Assembly (NCBI GenBank): GCA_050946055.1
Contig: JBMNUB010000006.1
Coordinates: forward strand, 27,955-91,954
Source of the DNA: Fimadaptatus sp050946055
GTDB taxonomy: Bacteria; Bacillota; Clostridia; Christensenellales; Aristaeellaceae
Length of the DNA: 64,000 bases
Reading direction: 5' to 3'
The translations under genes and the position numbers were made by a program. Below the pieces are notes generated by a model that saw nothing but the letters and a program-made list of their open reading frames with translations, did no database searches and had not been told where the DNA came from. The first letter of the stretch is position 1, and each line of letters opens with the position of its first letter. Positions 41,674-50,400 of the stretch are shown piece by piece.

Positions 41674-41940
41674 TCACGCGCCCGGTCCGAACAGTATGCC
41701 CGGTATCACCATGCGCCCGCCGGTAAACGGCCCCAGCGTTGCGAGCCACATGGCCAGACACAAAAACAACGCCACCAGTATGAATATCACCGCAATCAGC
41801 GCCGCGCGCGTCATCCTTGGATCCGCGCCGCTGGTCGAGGTGTGGAACTTCATTCGCCGGGGCGTATGGCGGTGCTTTATTTCCTGCGTGGAGGCGATGT
41901 CGCCCGGATGAAAACCGTCCGAAACACCACTGCTTCGCAA
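41674..41940 (-). CDS. Small membrane protein, TTG start
   Basis: An 88-residue protein with a polar N-terminal half and a single strongly hydrophobic helix (about residues 48-70: A-A-L-I-A-V-I-F-I-L-V-A-L-F) then a short Gly/Pro-rich outside tail. No family recognised. The start is set by AGGGGAGG (41950-41957): the TTG at 41940 is 8-9 bases downstream, whereas the GTG at 41949 lies inside the site. A good promoter stands 44 bases upstream, which supports a real gene. It heads the operon with the ThuA-type gene. Confidence 0.55.
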   Translation of the reverse strand: MRSSGVSDGFHPGDIASTQEIKHRHTPRRMKFHTSTSGADPRMTRAALIAVIFILVALFLCLAMWLATLGPFTGGRMVIPGILFGPGA

Positions 41941-41983
41941 GCGTCGCACCTCCCCTTATCAACGAATAATCGGGTACGCTATC

Positions 41984-42012
41984 ATTATAATGCATGCGCG
42001 GCTCATTGTAAA
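41984..42012 (-). promoter_or_regulatory. Promoter of small membrane protein-ThuA operon
   Basis: Minus strand: TTTACA (42007-42012), 17-base spacer, TATAAT (41984-41989). Confidence 0.75.
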
Positions 42013-42551
42013 GCTCATATTTCCACTAATAGATGGCAATGTATTCGGCAAAACAAGGCAAGAACATGAATGACGATATAAGGTGCAGTGCAAATCCACC
42101 GGGGCGCGCGCTCAGAGTGCGGCTAAATTGTGCGCGCGATGCATATCCCCCGCCCGCTGCCAAAGTCACGCCGGACACGCAAATCCCGCCGCATCCATGT
42201 CGCCTCTCAGTGCCGCAGCGCGCGATGAAAAAGCGCCCATACAGGTGAACCGGCACAAGCGCCAAATGCCGCCCCGGGCGCGCCCATGCCGCATACGTTC
42301 ATGCCCCGGCGGCCGACTGCATGCGCCTGCGCCCTCCGTCAGGACAAACGGCGCTCAGCGGCTGGCGCAGTATCGCACAGCATGCCTTTGCGATTTTTTC
42401 CATGAAAACGCATATCCGGGAGACATTTGTAAATAATTTTGCATAAATGCGCTTGCACATTCTTCAATTCGCATTTATCATACTGCATATGCAAGCAATA
42501 ATCCCGGACGTCGCGGGCGCGGCGTTGCGGGCGATGGGAGGCCGCAAAACT
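42013..42551. other. Long leader region of the metNIQ operon, unresolved
   Basis: About 540 bases with no convincing gene. Its last 130 bases are AT-rich and may hold the metN promoter, but no clean -35/-10 pair was found. I looked for a SAM (S-box), T-box or SAH leader, expected for methionine genes, and saw none of their core motifs. Confidence 0.45.
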
Positions 42552-43607
42552 ATGGAGGATACGGCGCGTGATACGGCGGTACAGAATTCCGCCGATATCA
42601 TGATATCCATACGGAATCTGGAAAAGACCTACCGTTCCGGAAACGCCACTGTGGCAGCGCTCAAGGGCATAAACCTCGACATACCGCGCGGATCGATATT
42701 CGGCATAATCGGTCTGTCGGGCGCGGGCAAGTCCACGCTCATACGCTGCATAAACCGTCTCGATCCGCCCACTGGCGGGCAGATATTCATAGACGGCGAG
42801 GACATAATGACGCTAAACGACAAGCAGCTGCTCAAGACCCGCCGTCAGCTGGGCATGATATTCCAGCAGTTCAACCTGCTCATGCAGCGCACCATAATCT
42901 CAAACGTAATGTTCCCCATGGAGATAGCCGGTACGCCCCGCGCGCAGGCCAAGAAGCGCGCTCAGGAGCTGCTGGAAGTTGTGTCGCTGGGCGACAAGGC
43001 CAATGTGTACCCCTCGCAACTCTCGGGCGGTCAGCGTCAGCGCGTAGCCATAGCCCGCGCACTGGCAATGGAGCCCAAGGTACTGCTCTGCGACGAGGCC
43101 ACAAGCGCGCTCGACCCCATGACCACGCGCTCGATACTAGCGCTTTTGCAGGACATAAACCGCAGGCTGGGCATAACCATAGTCGTGATAACTCACGAGA
43201 TGGAGGTCATACGCCAGATATGCACCGATGTCGCCATAATCGACGGCGGCGTAATCGCCGAGCACGGCAAGGTGCGCGATGTGTTCACCCACCCGCAGAC
43301 CAACGCCGCGCGCCGTCTATTCCGCAAGACCGACGACGAGGAGATGCTGCCCGACCGGCCCTGTGTGCGCGTGCTGTTTGAGGGCGCGGACATATACGAG
43401 CCGGTGGTGAGCGGCATGACGCTGGCCTGCGGCATGCCCGTATCGATATACAATGCCGACATAAGGCGCGTGGGCGGGCAGGTGTTCGGCCAGCTGGTAG
43501 TGGAGCTGCCCGACGATCCCGATGCCGCCGAGCGCTGCCGCAGATATCTTAGCGAACACGACGAACTGGTCGTAGAGGAGGTGCATGGCGATGCTGCAGT
43601 GGAGTGA
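42552..43607 (+). CDS. metN: Methionine ABC transporter ATP-binding protein
   Basis: A 351-residue ATPase. Walker A G-L-S-G-A-G-K-S-T near residue 58, signature L-S-G-G-Q-R-Q-R-V, Walker B V-L-L-C-D-E-A-T-S-A-L-D-P and the H-loop I-T-H-E-M are intact. After residue 260 a C-terminal ~90-residue domain matches the NIL regulatory domain typical of MetN, which binds methionine for feedback inhibition. ATG 42552 is 10 bases after GGGAGG; earlier in-frame codons lie in AT-rich DNA. It forms an operon with the permease and binding protein. D-methionine and related amino acids are possible substrates. Confidence 0.93.
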   Translation: MEDTARDTAVQNSADIMISIRNLEKTYRSGNATVAALKGINLDIPRGSIFGIIGLSGAGKSTLIRCINRLDPPTGGQIFIDGEDIMTLNDKQLLKTRRQLGMIFQQFNLLMQRTIISNVMFPMEIAGTPRAQAKKRAQELLEVVSLGDKANVYPSQLSGGQRQRVAIARALAMEPKVLLCDEATSALDPMTTRSILALLQDINRRLGITIVVITHEMEVIRQICTDVAIIDGGVIAEHGKVRDVFTHPQTNAARRLFRKTDDEEMLPDRPCVRVLFEGADIYEPVVSGMTLACGMPVSIYNADIRRVGGQVFGQLVVELPDDPDAAERCRRYLSEHDELVVEEVHGDAAVE

Positions 43608-44268
43608 GATGCCGATAGACCAGCTGCTGAATCTCATGTGGGTGGGCACGCTGGAATCGCTGTACATGACGCTGGTGTCCACGGCGATAGCGTATGTGCT
43701 GGGTCTGCCGCTTGGCATACTGCTTGTCACCACAGAGCGCGACTCGCTGACCCCCGCGCCCGCGTTCAATAAAGTGCTGGGCACGATAATAAACCTTCTG
43801 CGCTCGGTGCCGTTTCTGATACTTATGATGGCGGTCACGCCGCTTACGCGCCTGATACTGGGCAAGGCGATAGGTTCTTCAGCCACTATAGTGCCGCTGA
43901 TTATCGCCAGCTTCCCGTATGTGGCGCGCATGGTCGAGTCCTCGCTGCGCGAGGTGGACAAGGGCGTGATAGAGGCGGCGCAGTCCATGGGCGCTACTCC
44001 CTTCCAGATAATCTGCAAGGTGATAATGCGCGAAGCCTTCCCCTCGCTCATAAACGGCGCGGCCATATGCATGACCACGATACTGTCCTACAGCGCCATG
44101 GCGGGCATACTGGGCGGCGGCGGACTGGGCGCGCTGGCCATAAACTACGGCTACTACCGCTACAAGTTCGATATAATGATATATTCGATAATCATACTGG
44201 TGGCGCTGGTACAGGTGATACAGCTGATAGGCACAAAGCTGGCCATAAAGCTGGATCACCGCAAGTGA
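43591..44268 (+). CDS. metI: Methionine ABC transporter permease
   Basis: A 225-residue membrane protein with five to six helices and the MetI-type EAA motif I-E-A-A-Q-S-M-G-A-T at about 130. The C-terminal G-G-G-G-L-G-A-L-A-I-N-Y-G-Y-Y-R block is typical of MetI. The gene overlaps metN by 17 bases. Two ATGs are possible, 43585 (only 3 bases from GGAGG) and 43591 (9 bases); I prefer the second. Confidence 0.93.
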   Translation: MLQWSEMPIDQLLNLMWVGTLESLYMTLVSTAIAYVLGLPLGILLVTTERDSLTPAPAFNKVLGTIINLLRSVPFLILMMAVTPLTRLILGKAIGSSATIVPLIIASFPYVARMVESSLREVDKGVIEAAQSMGATPFQIICKVIMREAFPSLINGAAICMTTILSYSAMAGILGGGGLGALAINYGYYRYKFDIMIYSIIILVALVQVIQLIGTKLAIKLDHRK

Positions 44269-44333
44269 GCCTGATGCGCGCATAATGCGCGTTTCAGATA
44301 CATTCCCCATTCTACTTTAAGGAGTGATACCCG

Positions 44334-45227
44334 ATGAAAAAGTTTACCGCGATACTTCTGGCGCTGATGCTGTTCGTGCCGGCGTTTGCGCTGGCCGATG
44401 CCGCGCCCGCCGAGATAACCATAGGCGCAACTCCCTCGCCCCATGTGGAGATACTCGAGGCCATACAGCCCCAGCTCGAGGCTGCGGGCATAAAGCTCAA
44501 CATCATCACCTACACCGACTACATACAGCCCAACGACGCGCTGGCTGCGGGCGATCTGGACGCCAACTTCTTCCAGCATAAGCCCTACATGGACGATTAC
44601 AACATGGGCAAAGGCACCAATCTTCTGGCGCTGATACCTGTACACTATGAGCCCATGGGACTGTTCCCCGGCAAGACCGCCAGCATCGACGCTCTGGCCG
44701 ACGGCGCCAGCATAGCCGTGCCCAACGACACCACCAACGAGGCGCGCGCGCTGCTGCTGCTGGAGACCAACGGTCTCATCAAGCTGCGCGAAGGCGCGGG
44801 CATGACCGCCACCAAGCTGGACATCGTTGAGAACCCCAAGAACCTGGACATACAGGAAATCGAGGCCGCTCAGCTTCCCCGCGTGCTGCCCGACGTTGAC
44901 ATGGCCGTAATCAACGGCAACTACGCCGTGCAGGCCGGCATGAACGTCGCCAGCGACGCCCTTGCCAAGGAGGAGAGCGACTCTCTGGCCGCCGAGACCT
45001 ACGTTAACTACGTAGTCGTAAACGGCGACAGCTACGACGCCGAGCTGTTTGATAAGCTGGCCGCCGTGCTGACCAGCGAGGAGACCCAGAAGTGGATCAC
45101 CGAGAACTACGGCGGTGCGGTCGTGCCTTACGTAGCGCAGCCCACCGACGCGGCCACCGATGCCGAGACCGGCGCTACCGCCGAGGCTTCCTCCGAGGAT
45201 GCTGCCGAGACTCCCGCCGAGGGCTAA
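44334..45227 (+). CDS. metQ: MetQ/NlpA-family binding protein without lipobox
   Basis: A 297-residue periplasmic-type binding protein of the NlpA/MetQ family: T-I-G-A-T-P-S-P-H-V-E-I-L near 30, D-A-N-F-F-Q-H-K-P-Y near 80, P-N-D-T-T-N-E-A-R at about 130 and V-I-N-G-N-Y-A at about 195. It delivers methionine to the MetNI complex. MetQ is normally a lipoprotein, but here the signal peptide (M-K-K, hydrophobic core, F-A-L-A) has no cysteine, so cleavage by signal peptidase I is expected and membrane anchoring is unexplained. The last ~27 residues are a low-complexity Ala/Thr/Glu tail. AAGGAGTGATACCCG precedes the ATG. Confidence 0.92.
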   Translation: MKKFTAILLALMLFVPAFALADAAPAEITIGATPSPHVEILEAIQPQLEAAGIKLNIITYTDYIQPNDALAAGDLDANFFQHKPYMDDYNMGKGTNLLALIPVHYEPMGLFPGKTASIDALADGASIAVPNDTTNEARALLLLETNGLIKLREGAGMTATKLDIVENPKNLDIQEIEAAQLPRVLPDVDMAVINGNYAVQAGMNVASDALAKEESDSLAAETYVNYVVVNGDSYDAELFDKLAAVLTSEETQKWITENYGGAVVPYVAQPTDAATDAETGATAEASSEDAAETPAEG

Positions 45228-45239
45228 TCTTCACAATGC

Positions 45240-45282
45240 AAATAAGGGCGCTGCCGCAATGTACGCGGCAGCGCCCTTATTT
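45240..45282 (+). terminator. Terminator of metNIQ
   Basis: Perfect 18-bp inverted repeat (45240-45257 with 45265-45282) with a 7-base loop; A-rich on the left and T-rich on the right, so it can work on both strands. Confidence 0.9.
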
Positions 45283-45548
45283 GTATCGGCCTTGCCCCGC
45301 AAGGCTGTCCATATGCTCGGGGCGAGTCTGACTGACATTTGCGCGCCCGAAGCAAATCGCGCTCTGCTATATGCGCTTCGGACGCACGGCTTCCGCATGA
45401 GTATGGGCTGTTCAGCGCAGAACAGCATGCGCGCCCGAAGCCCAATAAGGCAAATGGCCGCGAGCCCGTCCGCATGCCATCCCCGCACAGGACTTGCGGA
45501 TGCGGCAGTGTCCCCCGCAGCAGCCGATGAGCGGTATGGCGGATTTCA
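45283..45548. other. Intergenic stretch, nothing recognised
   Basis: About 265 bases between the metNIQ terminator and the 56-bp array; GC-rich with repeated GCGCCCGAAGC strings but no gene. Confidence 0.4.
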
Positions 45549-45745
45549 TACACGCGCCATGCAACATCTCGCCTGCCAATGCCTGCCGTCCACGGCACAG
45601 CGCAGCCACGCGCCGTGCAACATCTCGCCTGCCAACGCCTTCCGTCCACGGCACAGCGCATCCACACGCCGTGCAACATCTCGCCTGCCAACGCCTTCCG
45701 TCCACGGCACAGCGCAGCCACGTGCCATGCAACATCTCGCCCGCT
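45549..45745. repeat. 56-bp tandem array, about 3.4 units
   Basis: GCAACATCTCGCC occurs at 45561, 45617, 45673 and 45729, an exact 56-bp period; the unit also holds CCGTCCACGGCACAGCGCA. Units are more than 90 percent identical by eye. The array ends immediately beyond the stop of the cobK-type gene, at the 3' end of the cobalamin operon. Confidence 0.9.
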
Positions 45746-45751
45746 GTCGCT

Positions 45752-46450
45752 TCAGCGCTCATCCGGGCGCGATATCATTATCACATGTATGCCGCGCTCC
45801 AGCGCCGGCATGACCTTGTCCGGCACGCCGCCCGCCTCGCCCGAATCCTTGGACACCATGGCGCGAATATCCAGCATGTCGTATAGCGCCGCGTTGAATG
45901 CCGCCGTAAAAGGCCCCTGCATGGCTATCACATGGCCGGGCAGCATCCCCAGTTCCTCGCACAGCGCCAGCACGCGCGACGTGGGCAGCACGCGCGCATA
46001 CAGCCTCTCCTTTGGCACGCATGCCGCATACTGGCGCAGCGTATGGCTGCCCGTGGTCAGCAGCACGTTGCCGGCCGTGCGCTCCAGCGCCCGCGCGGCT
46101 GAAGCGGCATCCTGCACCCACTCCACCGCATCGCGCCATGAGCTTTCGCCACATAGGCGCGCCACGCGCTCCAGCGGTATGCCCAGTTCTGCGCAGCACA
46201 TGCGTATGTTCTTGGTCACGCGCACCGCGTATGGGTGTGTCGCGTCTATCACGCGCTCAGGGCGCTCGCGCTTGAGCAGGGTGCGCATCTCCCGCGCATC
46301 CAGCGCGCCCACATGGCAGCGCACATTTGCGGGCAGCAGCGCGCGCGCATACTCACTGGTCACGCATACGAGCAGCTCCCCGCCCTCGCCCGCCATGCGC
46401 GCAGCCAGCTCGCGTCCCTCCGACGTCCCGCCGAAAAGCACGGTGTTCAT
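45752..46450 (-). CDS. cbiJ: Precorrin-6A / cobalt-precorrin-6A reductase
   Basis: A 232-residue CobK/CbiJ-family reductase (usual 240-260). Signature blocks: L-F-G-G-T-S-E-G-R-E-L at the NAD(P)H site, D-A-T-H-P-Y-A at about 73 and G-P-F-T near 183. It reduces the corrin macrocycle in cobalamin synthesis using NAD(P)H. ATG 46450 is used because the family motif begins within seven residues; GGGAGG lies 13-14 bases upstream, a rather long gap. It is separated from the rest of the cobalamin operon by 323 bases, so it may have its own promoter. Confidence 0.9.
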   Translation of the reverse strand: MNTVLFGGTSEGRELAARMAGEGGELLVCVTSEYARALLPANVRCHVGALDAREMRTLLKRERPERVIDATHPYAVRVTKNIRMCCAELGIPLERVARLCGESSWRDAVEWVQDAASAARALERTAGNVLLTTGSHTLRQYAACVPKERLYARVLPTSRVLALCEELGMLPGHVIAMQGPFTAAFNAALYDMLDIRAMVSKDSGEAGGVPDKVMPALERGIHVIMISRPDER

Positions 46451-46773
46451 ATATCTTACATTTCCTCCCATTATGTTGCTGCATCCCGCCCACACGCCTT
46501 GCGCACTTGGCGCATGAATTGGGCGGATCGCCGTTAAGCCATTGCGATGCCCGCGCGATATACCGTGGCCCATCTCTCAGTCAATGAGCTGTGCATGCGG
46601 CCGCCCTGCTCGCGACCGGCTTGCCATAGCCATGCGCATGCAGGCGCGCCGCATTGCATATGTGCAGGCACGCCTTCGCATACACCCGCGATGCGCTCCT
46701 TGCCCGCCCGCACGTTAACGCAGTCGCGTCGAGCGCCATATTGACGCACTGGAGCAGGCTTTTATTAGTCCGC
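46451..46773. other. Gap inside the cobalamin gene row
   Basis: 323 bases between the cobO-type and cbiJ genes with GC-rich, unstructured sequence. No promoter, gene or repeat-family element was recognised. Confidence 0.45.
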
Positions 46774-47301
46774 TCAGAACTCCACGCCCACTCTGGCATG
46801 CAGGCCGCTGTCATAGGGATGGCGGCGCTTGACTATCTCGCTCACATAGTCGGCGCGCTCAATCAGCGACGGCGGCGCATATCTGCCCGTGGTCACGACC
46901 TCGCCGCACTCCAGTCCCGCATCTATAAGCCGCCACATAGCCTCCTCGGTCACAAGCTCCATTTCCGCCGTTATCGCCAGCTCGTCGAACACCATCAGCT
47001 GCGGGCGCTCCTCGCGCACCAGCGCGCACAGCCTGTCCAGCTCTGCGGCCTGCTGTATGCGCGTCTTAGCAAGCTCATCGGGCGTCATGCGAAAGGTGAA
47101 TTTGGTTATGGGCGCAACTTCAACCACATGCGCATTTTCAAAGCTGCGCAGCGCGTCCAGTTCGCCCGAGCGCCCCGTCTTCATGAACTGCGCGACCATC
47201 ACCTTTTTGCCATGTCCCAGCGCGCGCAGCGCCAGTCCCATGGACGCGGTGGTCTTGCCCTTGCCGTCACCGGTGTACAGATGCAATTTGTTTACTGCCA
47301 T
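46774..47301 (-). CDS. cobO: Corrinoid adenosyltransferase
   Basis: A 175-residue CobA/CobO/BtuR-type ATP:corrinoid adenosyltransferase. The P-loop G-D-G-K-G-K-T-T is at residues 11-18, followed by V-A-Q-F-M-K-T-G, the D-E-L motif of Walker B and V-T-T-G-R-Y-A-P. It transfers the 5'-deoxyadenosyl group from ATP to reduced corrinoid. Start ATG 47301 overlaps the cbiD stop by 10 bases, showing translational coupling in the cobalamin operon. Confidence 0.95.
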   Translation of the reverse strand: MAVNKLHLYTGDGKGKTTASMGLALRALGHGKKVMVAQFMKTGRSGELDALRSFENAHVVEVAPITKFTFRMTPDELAKTRIQQAAELDRLCALVREERPQLMVFDELAITAEMELVTEEAMWRLIDAGLECGEVVTTGRYAPPSLIERADYVSEIVKRRHPYDSGLHARVGVEF

Positions 47302-48353
47302 ATGCCCTCATCCTCTCTGAGGCGCGCGCTCGCTCCCAGCACGCGGCCCGCTCCATCCATTATAAGCGCATCCACCGACGGATGTCCATGCGTGCGCGCT
47401 TCGCAATACTCCTGCACGGAGTCGGCCATCATGTCCCATACGTGTTCATACCCGGCGCGCGCTATCAGCGCCATGGCAGCATCGGTCGTAGCGCACGCGC
47501 GCACCTCGCGCGCCAGCTCTGCGGGCGCGCCCAGCAGTGCAAGATGCGCCATTATCGCCTCGCGGCGCGCATCTCCGTACCGGCTGTGCGTCTGCATGAC
47601 TCCTGCCGCCACCTTGCCTATCTTGCCCGGATGCCCGGATATAAGCACGCGCTCAAAGCCCAGCTCCGCCGCCTTGTCCAGCGCAAAGCCCACGAAGTTG
47701 CTCATCTGCGCCGTGGGCAGATTGGCAAAGCGCGCCTTGAGCAGTCGCTCGCCCTGTTCGCCAAACGTCAGAGCCAGCTTTTCCGCACCGCGCGCCCTGT
47801 GCATGCTCATCTCCAGCGCTATCGACTCGGTCAGCGCTTCCTCGCTCATGGGGCGCACTATGCCGCTTGTACCCAGCACCGACAGCCCGCCCACTATGCC
47901 CAGCCGGGGATTGAACGTGCGCGCCGACAGATCTGCGCCGCCCGGTATGGATACCGTGACGCAGGCCGCCTCATGCGCATACACGCTGCGCACCGCCCGC
48001 GCTATCATGTCGCGCGGCACGGGGTTTATTGCCGCCTCGCCCATGGGCAGCTTGAGGCCGGGCCGGGTGATCATGCCCACTCCTTCGCCCGCCGCAAAGC
48101 TCACATCGCCGTCCATGCGCGATATGTCAACGCGCGCGCGCACTTCGCAGCCGTCGGTCACGTCCGGATCGTCGCCCGCGTCCTTTATCACGCCGCATTC
48201 GTACTGGCCGCGCGGCAGTATGGCCGCCGAGAACACCCTGCCCTCTGGCACCACCAGCTCCACGCGCGCCGGACACTCGCCGTCGCGCCGCCATATGCAG
48301 CTGGCCAGCGCAGCGGCGGCGGCGCAGCTTCCGGTGGTAAAGCCCTCTCTCAT
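47292..48353 (-). CDS. cbiD: Cobalt-precorrin-5B (C1)-methyltransferase CbiD
   Basis: A 353-residue CbiD protein. The N-terminal R-E-G-F-T-T-G-S-C-A-A-A-A-A block is the family hallmark, with N-P-V-P-R, I-V-G-G-L-S-V-L-G-T-S-G-I-V-R-P-M and G-H-P-G-K-I-G-K further on. It methylates C1 of cobalt-precorrin-5B and is specific to the anaerobic (early cobalt) pathway. ATG 48353 overlaps the upstream cbiH stop by four bases (ATGA). Length matches the family (about 360). Confidence 0.95.
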   Translation of the reverse strand: MREGFTTGSCAAAAALASCIWRRDGECPARVELVVPEGRVFSAAILPRGQYECGVIKDAGDDPDVTDGCEVRARVDISRMDGDVSFAAGEGVGMITRPGLKLPMGEAAINPVPRDMIARAVRSVYAHEAACVTVSIPGGADLSARTFNPRLGIVGGLSVLGTSGIVRPMSEEALTESIALEMSMHRARGAEKLALTFGEQGERLLKARFANLPTAQMSNFVGFALDKAAELGFERVLISGHPGKIGKVAAGVMQTHSRYGDARREAIMAHLALLGAPAELAREVRACATTDAAMALIARAGYEHVWDMMADSVQEYCEARTHGHPSVDALIMDGAGRVLGASARLREDEGIWQ

Positions 48354-49066
48354 TTGCGATACCCCCGCGGCGTTATCATGCGGCCATCCTTGACTATGGT
48401 GGCGCTGTTGCCTATTATGACGGTCGTGAACATGTCCACTTGCTCCTGACGCAGCTCGCCCAGCGTTAGCAGCTTGCTGCACTGACCGGCGCGGCCTATG
48501 TTGCGCACCCAGCCGCAGGGAAGCTCAGGGCTTTGCCAGCGCAGCACTATGTCAACGGCGCGGCACAGATGATCGGCGCGCTTCTTGCTGGACGGGTTGT
48601 ATATGGCCATGCAGAAGTCTCCGCGCGCTGCGGCATCCAGCCTGCGCTCTATTACGTCCCATGGCGTCAGCAGGTCGGACAGGCTGATTATCGCCATGTC
48701 GCCCGCCAGCGGCGCACCCAGCACCGCCGAAGCGCTCATGGCCGCCGTTATGCCCGGCACCACCTCTATGCAGTCATCCGCGTCCGCCAGCTCCATGAGC
48801 AGGCCGGCCATGCCATACACCGCAGCGTCGCCCGAGCATACCACAGCGACGTTCTGCCCCTGCCGCGACAGCCGCAGCGCCTCGCGGCAGCGCTCCACCT
48901 CGCCCATCATGGCGGTCGCAAACGCCGGCTTGCCGGGATAGTCCGGCATCACTATGTCTATGTACGTGCGGTAGCCCACAAGCACATCCGCGCCTTGCAG
49001 CGCCGCCTCCGCTGCCGCCGTGCGCTGCGCCCGCTCGCCCGGGCCTATGCCTACTGCGTATATCAT
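48350..49066 (-). CDS. cbiH: Precorrin-3B C17-methyltransferase
   Basis: A 238-residue SAM-dependent tetrapyrrole methylase. Family features: I-Y-A-V-G-I-G-P-G at the N-terminus, V-C-S-G-D-A-A-V-Y-G-M near 80, V-V-P-G-I-T-A near 103 and the CbiH/CobJ-specific Y-N-P-S-S-K-K-R at about 155. It methylates C17 with ring contraction. ATG 49066 follows GAGGAGAATAT. The gene before it in the operon (cbiG) is 449 bases away because a TIR element lies between them. Confidence 0.93.
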   Translation of the reverse strand: MIYAVGIGPGERAQRTAAAEAALQGADVLVGYRTYIDIVMPDYPGKPAFATAMMGEVERCREALRLSRQGQNVAVVCSGDAAVYGMAGLLMELADADDCIEVVPGITAAMSASAVLGAPLAGDMAIISLSDLLTPWDVIERRLDAAARGDFCMAIYNPSSKKRADHLCRAVDIVLRWQSPELPCGWVRNIGRAGQCSKLLTLGELRQEQVDMFTTVIIGNSATIVKDGRMITPRGYRK

Positions 49067-49141
49067 ATATTCTCCTCACCATCCGCAATATCCTTGCCTG
49101 AATCAGCTCATTTGCGCCATCTGCCAAAGTCCCGGCATATA

Positions 49142-49396
49142 CAGCTTGTCAAAAAATTCTTTTTGGCAAGCGTGGACAGGGGAGAACCTCCCCCGCCACT
49201 GCCACCCCTACTCAGTTTCCACTGAAATCCTTAAGGTTTCCGGGCGTGTAAACTGCAAGGTAGATATTTTAGCTCTTGGAAATGGGATTTCCCGCCGCCA
49301 AAATATCTGCGCGCCCACCGCACATGCCGCCGGGCGCTACCTAAGCCGGCGGGCTGCGAGGCCCGCCGAGCTCTCCCGGGGTTTTTTGACAGGCTG
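49142..49396 (+). repeat. Hairpin-rich TIR element, copy C, inside the cobalamin operon
   Basis: About 255 bp, from CAGCTTGTCAAAAAA to TTTTTTGACAGGCTG, aligned throughout with copies A, B and D. The right-end hairpin CGGCGGGC/GCCCGCCG is perfect here. ATATA occurs directly on both sides (49137-49141 and 49397-49401). It lies between cbiG and cbiH, which are transcribed leftwards, so its hairpins are read as part of the operon mRNA in the reverse sense. The rest of 49067-49515 is featureless. Confidence 0.75.
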
Positions 49397-49515
49397 ATAT
49401 ACAGTTCACGCCAGTGAACGCCATTGCTACCGAGCCCTTGCATTCAGGCTAAATTATGCACACCGGCAGCGCGGGCAATGAATCTGCCGCATCTCGCAGC
49501 AGCGCTCATGTTCAC

Positions 49516-50400
49516 TCACACATCCCCATCGCCCGCGAGTGCCAGCGTCACGCCGTCATACACCGTCTTGCCGCGCAGCAGCCTTGGCGCACCGGCACAT
49601 ATGGCCGCGCGCTCGCACACGCAGCCCACGCCCACCGTGCGCTGCACGTAGTCCGAATGCGCAAACTCGCCCTCAACCGCGCCAAGCTCACTCGCCGTGT
49701 ACGTCAAAAACGGCAGACCATATCGACCGGCAAAGCGGATAAGCGCCGGTTCATCGGCCTTGCGATCTATCGACGCCAGCGCGCGCACTGACAGCAGCGA
49801 CACTCCGCACTTGTCCAGAAAGTCCAACGCATTCCTCTCGAACGCATCCGCATCTACGTTTCTGCGGCAGCCCGCGCCCAGTATCAGCGTGCGCGGCCTC
49901 AGCATGAGCGTAGTGGGAAATGGCGGACGCAGCTTTCGCTCGGTTATCATTACGCCCACCTCGCCGCCCGCAAGCGCCTGTGCTGACACGGCCTTTATCG
50001 CACCCGCGTTCTCTATGGCGCAGTTGCTGCGCACCGCCCATGTGTCGATTGCAGGCACGCCGTTTATATCCGTAGCCGTGGTTATGACCGGCTCGGCACC
50101 CGTGCGGCGGGCTATGTCCAGCGCCAGTTCGTTGGCACCGCCTATATGCCCGGACAGTATCGGTATAACATGCCTGCCCAGCTCGTCCATGACCAGCACT
50201 GCGGGATCTGTGGTCTTGCTGCGCACATGCGGCGCTATGGCGCGCACGGCTATGCCCGCAGCGCCTATGAACAGCAGCGCATCGCAGCCCGCAAACGCCT
50301 CCGCCGCCCATGCCATGACGCTTTGCGGGCGTTCTACGGCTATGCCCAGCTTATCGCTCCAGCGCAGTCCCCTGTCGCTGAACGCAGCCGCGCGCATCAC
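49516..50400 (-). CDS. cbiG: Cobalt-precorrin-5A hydrolase CbiG
   Basis: A 294-residue CbiG protein (a little short). The N-terminal domain holds F-I-G-A-A-G-I-A-V-R-A-I-A-P near 45 and D-E-L-G-R-H-V-I-P-I-L-S-G-H-I-G-G-A-N at about 73; the C-terminal domain has G-C-R-R-N at about 176 and L-P-F-L-T-Y near 231. It opens the delta-lactone of cobalt-precorrin-5A and releases acetaldehyde, an anaerobic-pathway step. GTG 50400 overlaps the preceding cbiF stop (GTGA); the ATG at 50397 is an alternative. Confidence 0.93.
   Translation of the reverse strand: MMRAAAFSDRGLRWSDKLGIAVERPQSVMAWAAEAFAGCDALLFIGAAGIAVRAIAPHVRSKTTDPAVLVMDELGRHVIPILSGHIGGANELALDIARRTGAEPVITTATDINGVPAIDTWAVRSNCAIENAGAIKAVSAQALAGGEVGVMITERKLRPPFPTTLMLRPRTLILGAGCRRNVDADAFERNALDFLDKCGVSLLSVRALASIDRKADEPALIRFAGRYGLPFLTYTASELGAVEGEFAHSDYVQRTVGVGCVCERAAICAGAPRLLRGKTVYDGVTLALAGDGDV

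Noticed and set aside
42083..42436. 117-residue plus-strand frame upstream of metN
   Set aside because: Arg/Pro/Cys-rich composition, no ribosome site, no recognised domain; typical of GC-rich noncoding DNA.
42013..42551. SAM, T-box or B12 riboswitch before metN
   Set aside because: A GGTGCAGTGCAAATCC string looked B12-like, but no B12 box, S-box core or T-box sequence follows.
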